DNA of 64,000 bases from Actinoplanes utahensis. GTDB taxonomy: Bacteria > Actinomycetota > Actinomycetes > Mycobacteriales > Micromonosporaceae. The DNA is taken from contig NZ_BOMZ01000075.1 of assembly GCF_016862455.1 (NCBI RefSeq), positions 1 to 64,000 of the forward strand, read 5' to 3'. Below are positions 8,275-16,886 of this stretch, in pieces. The notes under the pieces are model-generated. The model was not told the origin of the DNA, did no database searches, and saw only the letters and a program-made list of their open reading frames with translations. Positions within the stretch are counted from its first letter, which is position 1; each line of letters opens with the position of its first letter. The position numbers and the translations under genes are program-made.

Positions 8275-9129
8275 TCAGGGCCGGCTGTGCAGGAACCAGG
8301 TGTCGCCGCGGGTGACCGCGACGGCGATCTCCCACAGGTCCATCTCCAGGTTCGTGGCGAGGTGCTTGATCTGGACGGCCAGGTCCCACGCGGCCTCGGC
8401 GGAGGCGGGCCGGCGGCCGACGGTGAACTGCAGCATCGTGTCCCAGCAGGCGACCGGTTCGGCGGCCCACCGCTGATGCCACTGCCACAGGATCGCGGCG
8501 AGCCGGTCGGGGCGGGCCAGCGTCCCCCAGAAGTCGGTGCGGCCGGCGACCAGATGCGGCTCGGTGAACGGCAGAAGGACCAGCCGGACCGCGTCCGGCT
8601 CGTACCAGCCGCCGGTGAGACGGTCGTCGCCGGGCACCGCGGCGAGCAGATCCGGGTCGGTGCGGACCCGGTCGAAGAGGAACCGGTTGAGCTTCCGGAC
8701 GGTGATCGGAGCGGTCCGGCCGGCGGCCCACTCCTCGGCCTCGGTCAGCAGGTCGGCGCCGGGAACCTCCCGCACGTACAGGCACACCTCCTCCTCGGGG
8801 ACGACGATCTCCCACCACGCCGTCCCGGGCGGCGGCCACGGGTCGGCCGTCCGGGCCTGCCGGTCCAGGAGCGCGTCCTCCGCGTCGCTCCGCGCGGCCG
8901 GGAAACCGTCGAGCACGTGCGGTTCGGCGCTGAGGAAGACCGGGCGCCGCCGGGTCCGCGGCAGGACGGCGCGGGCTGCTTGCCACGCGGGCCGGACCTG
9001 CGCCGGGTCCACGCCGCCGACCTCGAGGCAGTCGCCGGGGAGCCGGCCGAGCGGCAGATCCCGGAGCATCGTCGGCTGGAGAGCCCGTCGGGTGTCGTCG
9101 ATGTCGGCCGCCATCGGGCGAGTATCCAT
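8275..9129 (-). CDS. DUF4253-like hypothetical protein
   Basis: 284-residue soluble protein rich in Trp and Arg. The C-terminal half (AILWQWHQRWAAEPVACWDTM, then EAAWDLAVQIKHLATNL and DTWFLHSRP) resembles the DUF4253 family of actinobacterial proteins of unknown function. The start at 9129 (MDTRP) is one of two nearby ATG codons; 9114 (MAADIDD) is equally possible because neither has a clear ribosome binding site. It is transcribed away from the small gene at 9363. No catalytic motif is recognised. Confidence 0.65.
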   Translation of the reverse strand: MDTRPMAADIDDTRRALQPTMLRDLPLGRLPGDCLEVGGVDPAQVRPAWQAARAVLPRTRRRPVFLSAEPHVLDGFPAARSDAEDALLDRQARTADPWPPPGTAWWEIVVPEEEVCLYVREVPGADLLTEAEEWAAGRTAPITVRKLNRFLFDRVRTDPDLLAAVPGDDRLTGGWYEPDAVRLVLLPFTEPHLVAGRTDFWGTLARPDRLAAILWQWHQRWAAEPVACWDTMLQFTVGRRPASAEAAWDLAVQIKHLATNLEMDLWEIAVAVTRGDTWFLHSRP

Positions 9130-9362
9130 CGGGGCGGCGTGATGTATCTCGCAGGGGTGCGGAACGGTTTCGGCGAGGTTGCCGGTGTTCCTCCGCCGGC
9201 GGGCGGGAACCCGGATCCGGACGGCCCGGCGGGATCGAGACCAACGGAGGGTGGGGTGCGGCCGCACGGTGTGCGAGATTGTCGCGACGTTCCGCGCCGG
9301 AGCCGCGCACCGGGCGTGGCGGGGCGGGCGGAAGCGCGGCGACGCCGGGGGAGAGAAGACAG

Positions 9363-9581
9363 ATGGACGACGCTCTGGTGGCCTACAACGCGGGCCGGGT
9401 GGACGGGGCGGCCGGATACCGGGACCCGCAGATCGCTGAGGACGCCGAGGTCGGTGCCGATTACCGGATCGGGCTGCTGGACGGCCGGATCGCGGCGTTC
9501 CATCTGATCATGGAGGTGCGGCGGATCCTCGGTGTGGAGGGTTCGTTGTTCGAGCGCCCGGACGATGTCACCGGCTCATGA
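9363..9581 (+). CDS. small conserved-looking protein, unknown
   Basis: 72-residue acidic protein starting MDDALVAYNAGRVDG. The ATG is preceded by GGGGGAGAGAAG, a strong ribosome binding site. No signal peptide or membrane segment. The N-terminal half has an alternating AYNAGRVDGAAGYRDPQ pattern and the C-terminal half a helix (IAAFHLIMEVRRILGVE). I do not recognise the family. It stands alone between a divergent DUF4253-like gene and uroporphyrinogen-III synthase. Confidence 0.6.
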   Translation: MDDALVAYNAGRVDGAAGYRDPQIAEDAEVGADYRIGLLDGRIAAFHLIMEVRRILGVEGSLFERPDDVTGS

Positions 9582-9710
9582 TCGACTGATCACAAGGGCG
9601 GCCTACAGCCAAGTGACCGGCCGTTATTCTGGCGGAAACATTCACTTGCCGGTCCCGAAACCAGGCCCTTGGACTCTTGCACCGGACGGGCGGCACAGGA
9701 TGGGGACCGG

Positions 9711-10811
9711 ATGATCGAGGGCGCACTGGCCGGCTTCACCGTGGCGGTGACCGCGGAACGACGCCGGAGTGAGATGGCGGCTCTGCTGGAGCGACGTGGG
9801 GCGAGAGTGATCAGCGCATCCGCGATCACGATCATCCCGCTGATCGACGACGAGGCACTGCACGCGGCGACGGCGGCCTGTATCGGCCTGGAACCGCACC
9901 TGGTGGTCGCCACCACCGGGTTCGGGTTCCGTGGCTGGCTGGAGGCGGCCGAGGGCTGGGGGCTGGGCGAGACGCTGCGCGAGTCGCTGCGGAGCGCGAA
10001 GATCATCGCCCGGGGCCCCAAACCGTGCGGGGCGATCCGCGCGGCCGGGCTGATCGAGGACTGGGCGGCGAAGACCGAGGCCTCCGAGGAGGTGCTCGAG
10101 CGGCTGCTCAGCGAGGGCGTGGCCGGCAAGCGGATCGTCGTGCAGGAGCACGGGGAGCCGCAGACCGAGTTCGTGCGGGCGCTGCGCACGGCGGGCGCGG
10201 CGGTCGTCGAGGTGCCGGTCTACCGGTGGGCGATGCCGGCCGACACCGCGCCGGTGCGGCGGCTGGCCGAGCAGGTCGCGGGCGGGCAGATCGACGCGGT
10301 GACGTTCACCAGCGCGCCGGCGGTCAAGGCGTTCCTGCAGGTTGCCGAGGAGGCCGGGGCGGACGTCGCGACGGCGTTCAACGGTGGCACCCTCGCGGCG
10401 TGCGTCGGCCCGGTCACGGCGGCGCCGATGATCGAGCGCGGCATCGAGGTGGTGATGCCGGATCGGTACCGGCTCGGCGCGCTGATCAAGACGGTCACCG
10501 ACGAGTTGCCTCGGCGGGCGGTCCGGCTTCAGGTCGCCGGCACCACCCTGGAGGTACGCGGCCACGCCGTCCTTATCGACTCGGTGCCGCACGCGCTCGC
10601 CCCGGCGGCGATGGCGATCCTCTCCGCGCTGGCCCGCAAGCCCGGCGCGGTCGTCTCCAAGGACCAGCTGGCGGCGTCGTTGCCCCGGGGCAACGACGGG
10701 CACGCGGTCGACGTGGCGGTGGCCCGGCTGCGGGCGGCGCTCGGCTCCGGCAAGCACATCGAGACCGTGATCAAACGCGGGTACCGGCTCCGCGTCGACG
10801 AAGCCGCCTGA
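9711..10811 (+). CDS. hemD: uroporphyrinogen-III synthase with C-terminal winged-helix domain
   Basis: 366 residues. Residues 1-260 form the two-lobed HemD fold (GFTVAVTAERRRSEMAALL at the N terminus; VDAVTFTSAPA-type motif as IDAVTFTSAPAVKAF near 196), which cyclises hydroxymethylbilane to uroporphyrinogen III. Residues about 268-366 are an OmpR-type winged helix (SKDQLAASLPR, VDVAVARLRAALG, IKRGYRLRV), so the protein could also bind DNA, as known for actinobacterial HemD-regulator fusions. It lies upstream of a sirohydrochlorin chelatase and the nitrate/nitrite operon, suggesting it serves or controls siroheme supply. ATG 9711 follows GGGGA. Confidence 0.88.
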   Translation: MIEGALAGFTVAVTAERRRSEMAALLERRGARVISASAITIIPLIDDEALHAATAACIGLEPHLVVATTGFGFRGWLEAAEGWGLGETLRESLRSAKIIARGPKPCGAIRAAGLIEDWAAKTEASEEVLERLLSEGVAGKRIVVQEHGEPQTEFVRALRTAGAAVVEVPVYRWAMPADTAPVRRLAEQVAGGQIDAVTFTSAPAVKAFLQVAEEAGADVATAFNGGTLAACVGPVTAAPMIERGIEVVMPDRYRLGALIKTVTDELPRRAVRLQVAGTTLEVRGHAVLIDSVPHALAPAAMAILSALARKPGAVVSKDQLAASLPRGNDGHAVDVAVARLRAALGSGKHIETVIKRGYRLRVDEAA

Positions 10812-11090
10812 CCGCAACACCGGCAACATCCGCCGGAAACGCAAGACCGGCACCATGAGTAGTGCAGGAACGCTTCGACGCCAGCCCGTGACGAGCCGGG
10901 CAGTCACAGCGGTCAGGCCGGCGACGAGGCCGGTGCTCCGAGAAGCCCGATGTCCATGCCGGGCCACTGGAGGAGAAGACGAACGGCCGGGGCCGTCACC
11001 GAAGGGAAGCCGGTGGCGGGTCCGGCCGTACGAGAAGAGCCTGTTGTGAAGCCGGGCCGATCCGCACCGCGCGACCCGAGGAGATACCCC
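10812..11090 (+). other. 279-bp structured-looking leader, no gene
   Basis: Between hemD and the chelatase gene. It holds several inverted repeats: GCCGG-CGACGAG-GCCGG near 10917-10933, ACGGCC-GG-GGCCGT near 10983-10996, and GCCGG...CCGGC near 11010-11026. A GGGAAGCCGGTG string (11004-11015) recalls one part of cobalamin riboswitches, but the other elements are missing. A short frame (10855-11049) gives an Arg/Pro-rich product with no ribosome binding site. It could be a leader RNA of the chelatase gene or a decayed mobile element. Confidence 0.4.
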
Positions 11091-11759
11091 GTGAGTGAGA
11101 ACACCACCCTGATCGCTGTCGCCCACGGCACCCGGTCCCCGGCCGGGCGGCGCCAGATCGAGCGGCTCGCCGCCGCCGCGGCCCGCCGCCGGCCCGGCCT
11201 GGACGTCCGGCTCTGCTACGTCGACGTGCAGGAACCCAAGGTCGCCGACATCGTGGCCGGTGTCGTCGCGGAGGGCCGGCCGGCGGTCGTCGTCCCGCTG
11301 CTGCTGTCCTGCGGCTATCACGTGCGGGTGGACATCGCCGAGGCGGTGGCCGGCACCGGTTTCCCGGTCAGCGCCCCGCTGGGGCCGGACCCGGTGTTCA
11401 CCGGGAGTCTGCGCCGCAACCTTCCGGCCGGGGCCGACGCCGTGGTGCTCGCCTCGGCCGGCTCGTCGGATCCGCTGTGGGTCGCCGGGATCCGCGAGGT
11501 CGCCGCGGAACTGCCCGGCCGGGTCGAGCTCGGTTACACCTCGGGCAGCGGCCCGCGGGTCGCCGACGTGGTCGCGCGGCTGCGGGCGGAGGGCGCCCGG
11601 ACCGTGGCGGTGGCGTCGTACCTGCTCGCCGAGGGCCTCTTCTACCGCACCCTGCACGCGGCCGGCGCGGACGCGGTGACCCCGCCGCTCTGTGCCGACC
11701 CGGCGGTCGCCGACCTGGTGCTGCGGAGGTTCGACGCCATGCGGCTCCTCCCGGTCTGA
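11091..11759 (+). CDS. sirohydrochlorin chelatase (CbiX/SirB type)
   Basis: 222-residue class II chelatase. The N-terminal AVAHGTRSPAGRRQIE carries the metal-binding His, and a second His is in LLLSCGYHVRVDIAEA near residue 80. The two-domain repeat is typical of long CbiX/SirB. It inserts iron (siroheme) or cobalt into sirohydrochlorin. The GTG start has GAGGAG six bases upstream. With hemD before it and siroheme-dependent NirB after it, iron insertion for siroheme is the likelier role, although cobalt cannot be excluded. A strong terminator follows. Confidence 0.87.
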   Translation: MSENTTLIAVAHGTRSPAGRRQIERLAAAAARRRPGLDVRLCYVDVQEPKVADIVAGVVAEGRPAVVVPLLLSCGYHVRVDIAEAVAGTGFPVSAPLGPDPVFTGSLRRNLPAGADAVVLASAGSSDPLWVAGIREVAAELPGRVELGYTSGSGPRVADVVARLRAEGARTVAVASYLLAEGLFYRTLHAAGADAVTPPLCADPAVADLVLRRFDAMRLLPV

Positions 11760-11778
11760 GTCCCCCCGATGCGACGAG

Positions 11779-11806
11779 AAGCGCCGTCCCGGCCGGGGCG
11801 GCGCTT
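11779..11806 (+). terminator. intrinsic terminator after chelatase gene
   Basis: AAGCGCCGTCCC pairs with GGGGCGGCGCTT around a GGCC loop (one T-G wobble), followed by CCTTGTGT. It separates the chelatase gene from the nitrate assimilation operon. Confidence 0.75.
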
Positions 11807-11855
11807 CCTTGTGTCCGGGAGCCACGCCCCGGAGTCGGTTCCATGGCGCAAACCT

Positions 11856-11879
11856 CACAACCGTCCGTAGCGGTTTGTG
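11856..11879. promoter_or_regulatory. imperfect inverted repeat upstream of nitrate operon
   Basis: CACAACCG...CGGTTTGTG (arms 11856-11863 and 11871-11879, one unpaired T) lies about 100 bp upstream of the nitrate reductase start in a locally AT-richer stretch that also contains CTTGTACAA at 11912-11920. It may be a binding site for a nitrogen regulator. It does not match the GlnR consensus I know, so the regulator is unassigned. Confidence 0.35.
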
Positions 11880-11975
11880 GTCACAAGCGTGGCGAGCCGG
11901 TTGTAGGGATTCTTGTACAACAGCGTCACCGCGAGGCGTCGTAAGGGTTAACGGCGGCCGTAGAACATCAATGGC

Positions 11976-14111
11976 GTGACGGCGACCCAGACGCATTGCC
12001 CGTACTGCGCCCTGCAGTGCGGAATGACGCTGACGCCCGAGATCCCGCTTCGACCGGGGATGCCGGGTGTTCGGCTCGAACCGGCCGAGTTCCCGGTGAA
12101 CCGGGGCGGCCTGTGCGCCAAGGGCTTCACCGCGGCGGACCTGCTGGACCACACGGACCGGCTGCTGACGCCGCTGGTGCGTAAAGAGCCCGGCAACCGG
12201 GACTCTCCCTTGCGGGAGGCGTCCTGGGAGGAGGCGTACGAGCGGATCGTGACCGCGATCCGCACCAGCCAGCAGGAGTACGGCCCGGACAGCGTCGGAT
12301 GTTTCGGCGGCGGCGGCCTGACCAACGAGAAGGCGTACACGCTCGGCAAGTTCGTGCGGGTGGCGCTGCGCTCGTCGGCGATCGACTACAACGGCCGGTT
12401 CTGCATGTCGAGCGCGGCGACCGCGGCCAACCGGGCGCTGGGCATCGACCGTGGCCTGCCGTTCCCGCTCGCCGACGTGGCCGAGGCGCGGACGGTGCTG
12501 CTGGTCGGCGCGAACCCGGCCGACGCGATGCCGCCGTCGATGCAGTACCTGGACACCGGCCGGGCCAACGGCGCCAAGCACATCGTCGTCGACCCGCGCC
12601 GCACGAACACCGCCAACGGCGCCCACCTGCACCTGCAGCCGCTGCCGGGCACCGACCTGGCCCTCGCCAACGGGCTGCTGCACATCGCGATCCGCGAGGG
12701 CTGGGTCGACGAGGCGTTCATCGCGGCGCGGACCGAGGGCTTCGCCGCCGTCAAGGCGGCGACGAACGCGTACTGGCCGGAGCGGGTCGAGCGGATGACC
12801 GGCGTCCCGGAGACGCAACTGCGCGAGACGGTGCGGCTGCTCGCCACCGAGGGCCCGAGCATGATTCTCACGGCGCGCGGCGCGGAGCAGCACAGCAACG
12901 GCACGAACACCGCGCAGGCGTGGCTGAACCTGGCGCTCGCCCTGGGCCTGGTGGGAAAGCCCTTCTCCGGGTACGGCACGATCACCGGCCAGGGCAACGG
13001 GCAGGGTGGCCGCGAGCACGGTCAGAAGGCCGACCAGCTGCCCGGTTACCGCCGCCTCGACGACCCGGCCGCCCGGGCTCATGTCGCGTCGGTGTGGGGC
13101 ATCGACCCTGCGGAGCTTCCGCAGCCGGGCCGTTCGGCGTACGAGATGATCGATGCTCTGGGCAGTGACGCCGGGGTGAAGACCCTCTGGATCCTGGCCA
13201 GCAACATCGTGGTGTCGGCGCCGCACAGCGGCAACGTGGTCGGCAAGCTCAGGCAGCTCGACTTCCTGGTCGTCTCGGACATCTTCCGGTCGGAGACCGC
13301 CGAGCTCGCCGACGTCGTCCTCCCGACCGCCCAGTGGGCGGAGGAGGAGGGCACCATGACCAACCTCGAGGGCCGGGTGATCCGGCGGAGGATGGCGCTG
13401 CCCCCGCCGCCGATGGTCAAGAGCGACCTGACGGTGCTGAACGAGCTGGCCGGCCTGCTGGGCCGCGGCGAGTTCTTCACCGACGAGCCGGAGGCGGTCT
13501 TCGAGGAGCTGCGCCGGGCCAGCGCCGGCGGGATCGCCGACTACGCCGGCATCAGTTACCAGCGCATCGACGAGGAGCAGGGCGTCTTCTGGCCGTGCCC
13601 CTCCGAGGAGCACCCGGGCACGCCGCGGCTGTTCGCCGACGGCTTTCCCACCGCCTCCGGCCGGGCGAGGTTCATCCGGGTCGATCACCGCGATCCGGCC
13701 GAGGTCCCGGACAAGACCTTCCCGTACGTGCTGACGACCGGCCGCAACATGCAGCAGTACCAGTCCGGCACGCAGACCCGGCGGGTACGGGCGCTCACCG
13801 TGGCGCTGCCCGAACCGCGCGCCGAGATCCACCCCGACCTGGCCCGCCGGCACGGCATCGCCGACGGCGACCTGGTCGAACTCCGAAGCCGCCGAGGCGC
13901 CGCGACGTTGCGCGCCCGGCTCAGTGACGGCATCCGCCCGGACACGGTGTTCGCGCCGTTCCACTGGCCCGGAGCCAACGCCTTGACCAACCCGGCACTG
14001 GATCCCCATTCCAAGATGCCTGCTTTCAAGGCGTGCGCGATCGCCATTTCGCGTGCGCCGGAAGGGATCCCTGTGTCCGCTGCAAGCCCTGAAGAGATGG
14101 TGGGAAACTGA
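11976..14111 (+). CDS. assimilatory nitrate reductase catalytic subunit
   Basis: 711-residue molybdopterin oxidoreductase. Cys8, Cys11, Cys15 and Cys46 bind an N-terminal 4Fe-4S cluster (CPYCALQCG...GGLCAKG), and Cys143 in RFCMSSAAT is the expected molybdenum ligand of the NarB/NasC/NapA group. A molydopterin dinucleotide-binding domain occupies the last ~120 residues. No Tat signal, so the enzyme is cytoplasmic and assimilatory: nitrate to nitrite. It starts at GTG, and its TGA shares one base with the nirB ATG (TGATG). No C-terminal 2Fe-2S domain is present, unlike longer NasA/NasC forms. Confidence 0.93.
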   Translation: MTATQTHCPYCALQCGMTLTPEIPLRPGMPGVRLEPAEFPVNRGGLCAKGFTAADLLDHTDRLLTPLVRKEPGNRDSPLREASWEEAYERIVTAIRTSQQEYGPDSVGCFGGGGLTNEKAYTLGKFVRVALRSSAIDYNGRFCMSSAATAANRALGIDRGLPFPLADVAEARTVLLVGANPADAMPPSMQYLDTGRANGAKHIVVDPRRTNTANGAHLHLQPLPGTDLALANGLLHIAIREGWVDEAFIAARTEGFAAVKAATNAYWPERVERMTGVPETQLRETVRLLATEGPSMILTARGAEQHSNGTNTAQAWLNLALALGLVGKPFSGYGTITGQGNGQGGREHGQKADQLPGYRRLDDPAARAHVASVWGIDPAELPQPGRSAYEMIDALGSDAGVKTLWILASNIVVSAPHSGNVVGKLRQLDFLVVSDIFRSETAELADVVLPTAQWAEEEGTMTNLEGRVIRRRMALPPPPMVKSDLTVLNELAGLLGRGEFFTDEPEAVFEELRRASAGGIADYAGISYQRIDEEQGVFWPCPSEEHPGTPRLFADGFPTASGRARFIRVDHRDPAEVPDKTFPYVLTTGRNMQQYQSGTQTRRVRALTVALPEPRAEIHPDLARRHGIADGDLVELRSRRGAATLRARLSDGIRPDTVFAPFHWPGANALTNPALDPHSKMPAFKACAIAISRAPEGIPVSAASPEEMVGN

Positions 14112-16573
14112 TGACTCAGCGACTGGTTGTCATCGGCAACGGTATGGCGGGCGCTCGCACGGTCGAGGAGATCCTCGCCCGCAACGGCGACTTCACCATC
14201 ACGATGTTCGGTGACGAGCCGTACGGCAACTACAACCGGATCATGCTGTCCAACCTGCTCGCCGGGGTGGAGGACGAGGCCGGGATCTTCCTGAACGACC
14301 TCGGCTGGTACGCCGACAACGACATCACCCTCAACGCCGGGGTCAAGATCGAGAAGATCGACCGGGCGAAGAAGGAGGTGATCGCGGCCGACGGGACGCG
14401 TACCCCGTACGACAAGCTGATCATCGCCACCGGCTCCAGCTCCTGGACCCCGCCGATCAAGGGCATCAACAACCCGAAGCGCGGCTTCCACCAGGGCGTC
14501 TTCGCGTTCCGGACGCTCGACGACACCCGCGGCATGATCCGGTACGCCCGGGACCACGAGCGCGCGGTCGTCATCGGCGGTGGCCTGCTCGGCCTGGAGG
14601 CGGCGCGCGGCCTGCAGAACCACGTCAGCGAGGTGACCCTGCTGCACGCCATGGGCCACCTGATGGAGCGCCAGCTCGACGAGAAGGCCGGCCACATGCT
14701 CCAGGCCAGCGTCGAGAACAAGCTCGGCATCAAGGTCGTCACCAACGCGATGACCACCGAGATCCTCGGCAAGGACAGGGTCGAGGGCGTCAAGCTGGCC
14801 GACGGCACGGTGATCCCCTGCGACGTCGTGGTGATCGCCGCCGGCATCCGGCCGAACACCCAGATGGTCGCCGACAGCGGCCTGCCGGTCGAGCGTGGCA
14901 TCGTCGTCGACGACCAGATGCTCGTCCAGGGCGAGCAGGACATCTACTCGGTCGGTGAGTGCGCCCAGCACCGCGGCAACCTGTACGGCCTGGTCGCGCC
15001 GCTGTGGGACCAGGCGAAGGTGCTCGCCGACCACATCACCGGCCGGGACACCGCGGCCGCGTACACCGGCTCGAAGCTCTCCACCAAGCTGAAGGTGGCC
15101 GGCATCGACGTCGCCTCGATGGGTCTCATCGCCCCGGAGACCGACGACGACGAGGTGATCATCTACAACGAGCCGAAGAAGGGCGTCTACAAGCAGCTGA
15201 TCATCCGGGACGGCGTGCTGGCCGGCGCGATCCTGGTCGGCGACAACAGCAAGGCCGCCGGCCTGATCCAGGCGTTCGACCGGGCGCAGGCGCTCCCCGA
15301 GGAGCGGGCCGAGCTGCTGTTCGACATCGGCGGGCCGGCGGGCGAGGTCAAGCCCGAGGACATGGCCGACGACGCGCAGGTCTGCAACTGCAACGGCGTC
15401 AGCAAGGGCGCCATCTGCGGCGTCGTCGACGCCGGCTGCAAGACCGTCAGCGGCGTGATGGACAAGACCCGCGCCGGCAAGGGCTGCGGCACCTGCAAGC
15501 CGCTGGTCCAGCGGATCGTCGAGTGGGCCGCCGGCGGCGAGGCCGAGGAGGACCCGGCCGCGTCCTGGTACGTGCCGGGCGTCCCGATGCCCAAGCCCGA
15601 ACTGATGGCCGCGATCCGCAAGTACGAGCTGAAGAGCGTCTCGTCGGTCTTCGAGAAGCTGGTCCCCGGCGGCGAGCACGACGCCAAGAGCAAGATGGGC
15701 CTGGCCTCGCTGCTCAAGATGATGTGGGCCGACCAGTACGTCGACGAGCGCGACGCCCGGTTCATCAACGACCGGGTGCACGGCAACATCCAGAAGGACG
15801 GCACCTTCTCGGTGGTCCCGCAGATGAAGGGCGGCGTCACCACCCCGGCCGAGCTCAAGCGGATCGCCGAGGTCGCCGAGAAGTACCAGGTGCCGATGGT
15901 GAAGCTCACCGGCGGCCAGCGCATCGACCTGCTCGGGATCCCGAAGGAGCAGCTGCCGGCGATCTGGGCGGACCTCGACATCCCCTCCGGGTACGCCTAC
16001 GGCAAGAGCTTCCGCACGGTGAAGACCTGTGTCGGCTCCGACTTCTGCCGGTTCGGTGTCGGCGACTCCACGGCGCTGGGCATCGCGATCGAGGAGCGGT
16101 ACCAGGGGCTCGAGGGCCCGGGCAAGATGAAGCTCGCGGTCACCGGATGCCCGCGCAACTGCGCTGAGGCGTACGTCAAGGACCTGGGAGTCGTCGCCAT
16201 CGACGGCGGTAGGTGGGAGATCTACGTCGGCGGTGCGGCCGGCGCCCACATCCGCAAGGGTGACCTGCTCACCACGGTCGACACGGCCGAAGAGGTGATC
16301 CGCCTGACCGGCCGGTTCCTGCAGTACTACCGCGAGAACGCGAACTGGCTGGAGCGCACGTACGCGTGGGTTCCGCGAGTCGGCATCGAGAAGATCCGGG
16401 CGGTCGTCGTCGACGACGCCGAGGGCATCGCCGAAGCTCTGGACGCCGCGGTCGAAGAGGCCGTGCAGGCCTACAAGGACCCCTGGAAGGAGCGGGCCGT
16501 CCCGGCCACGCCCGGCCAGTTCCGTACCTCCCTTCCCCTGACCGTTCTCCCCCAGGTTCCGGTGCGCTCATGA
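14111..16573 (+). CDS. nirB: nitrite reductase (NAD(P)H) large subunit
   Basis: 820-residue NirB. Residues 1-300 are the FAD/NAD(P)H domain (VVIGNGMAGARTVEE; second Rossmann VVIGGGLLGLEAARG). A BFD-like 2Fe-2S domain near 425-470 has CNCN and CGTCKP cysteines. Two ferredoxin-like halves flank the sirohaem/4Fe-4S domain, whose ligands are Cys640, Cys646, Cys680 and Cys684 (TCVGSDFC and TGCPRNC). It reduces nitrite to ammonium by six electrons with NirD. It is coupled to the nitrate reductase upstream (TGATG) and to nirD downstream (ATGA). It needs siroheme, which the hemD and chelatase genes just upstream could provide. Confidence 0.96.
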   Translation: MTQRLVVIGNGMAGARTVEEILARNGDFTITMFGDEPYGNYNRIMLSNLLAGVEDEAGIFLNDLGWYADNDITLNAGVKIEKIDRAKKEVIAADGTRTPYDKLIIATGSSSWTPPIKGINNPKRGFHQGVFAFRTLDDTRGMIRYARDHERAVVIGGGLLGLEAARGLQNHVSEVTLLHAMGHLMERQLDEKAGHMLQASVENKLGIKVVTNAMTTEILGKDRVEGVKLADGTVIPCDVVVIAAGIRPNTQMVADSGLPVERGIVVDDQMLVQGEQDIYSVGECAQHRGNLYGLVAPLWDQAKVLADHITGRDTAAAYTGSKLSTKLKVAGIDVASMGLIAPETDDDEVIIYNEPKKGVYKQLIIRDGVLAGAILVGDNSKAAGLIQAFDRAQALPEERAELLFDIGGPAGEVKPEDMADDAQVCNCNGVSKGAICGVVDAGCKTVSGVMDKTRAGKGCGTCKPLVQRIVEWAAGGEAEEDPAASWYVPGVPMPKPELMAAIRKYELKSVSSVFEKLVPGGEHDAKSKMGLASLLKMMWADQYVDERDARFINDRVHGNIQKDGTFSVVPQMKGGVTTPAELKRIAEVAEKYQVPMVKLTGGQRIDLLGIPKEQLPAIWADLDIPSGYAYGKSFRTVKTCVGSDFCRFGVGDSTALGIAIEERYQGLEGPGKMKLAVTGCPRNCAEAYVKDLGVVAIDGGRWEIYVGGAAGAHIRKGDLLTTVDTAEEVIRLTGRFLQYYRENANWLERTYAWVPRVGIEKIRAVVVDDAEGIAEALDAAVEEAVQAYKDPWKERAVPATPGQFRTSLPLTVLPQVPVRS

Positions 16574-16884
16574 CCATCGCCATTGACAAGACAGTTCTCG
16601 GCCCCGTCGACGAGATCCCGTTCGGTGAGGGACGCACCTACGCCGTCGGGACCGACATGATCGCCGTCTTCCGCCTCCGCGACGGCTCCCTTCGCGCGGT
16701 GTCGGCGGTCTGCCCTCACAAGGGCGGCCCGCTCGCGGACGGACAGATCGACAACAAGGTTGTCGTCTGCCCGTTGCACCTGTACTCATGGGACCTCTCC
16801 ACCGGGTGTTCCCAGTCCGGCCAGCCCCCGATCAACGTCTACCCGGTCCGGGTCGATGACGGTCACATCATCCTGGGAGACTGA
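16570..16884 (+). CDS. nirD: nitrite reductase small subunit
   Basis: 104-residue Rieske-type protein, the NirD partner of NirB. CPHKGGPL and CPLHLYSWDL give the Cys-X-His and Cys-X2-His pattern of a Rieske 2Fe-2S site. The ATG overlaps the nirB TGA by four bases, so the start is firm. Only two bases separate its stop from the next ATG, the nitrate transporter, so the four genes form one operon. Confidence 0.94.
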   Translation: MTIAIDKTVLGPVDEIPFGEGRTYAVGTDMIAVFRLRDGSLRAVSAVCPHKGGPLADGQIDNKVVVCPLHLYSWDLSTGCSQSGQPPINVYPVRVDDGHIILGD

Positions 16885-16886
16885 AG

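Noticed and set aside
9642..9648. CAAGTGA/TCACTTG dyad before hemD as an operator
   Set aside because: Arms are only 7 bp and 25 bp apart, expected by chance often enough in 64 kb.
10917..11030. Cobalamin riboswitch before the chelatase gene
   Set aside because: GGGAAGCCGGTG and a GCCACTGG string are present, but they are in the wrong order, the B12 box is not intact, and the spacing does not fit the known fold.
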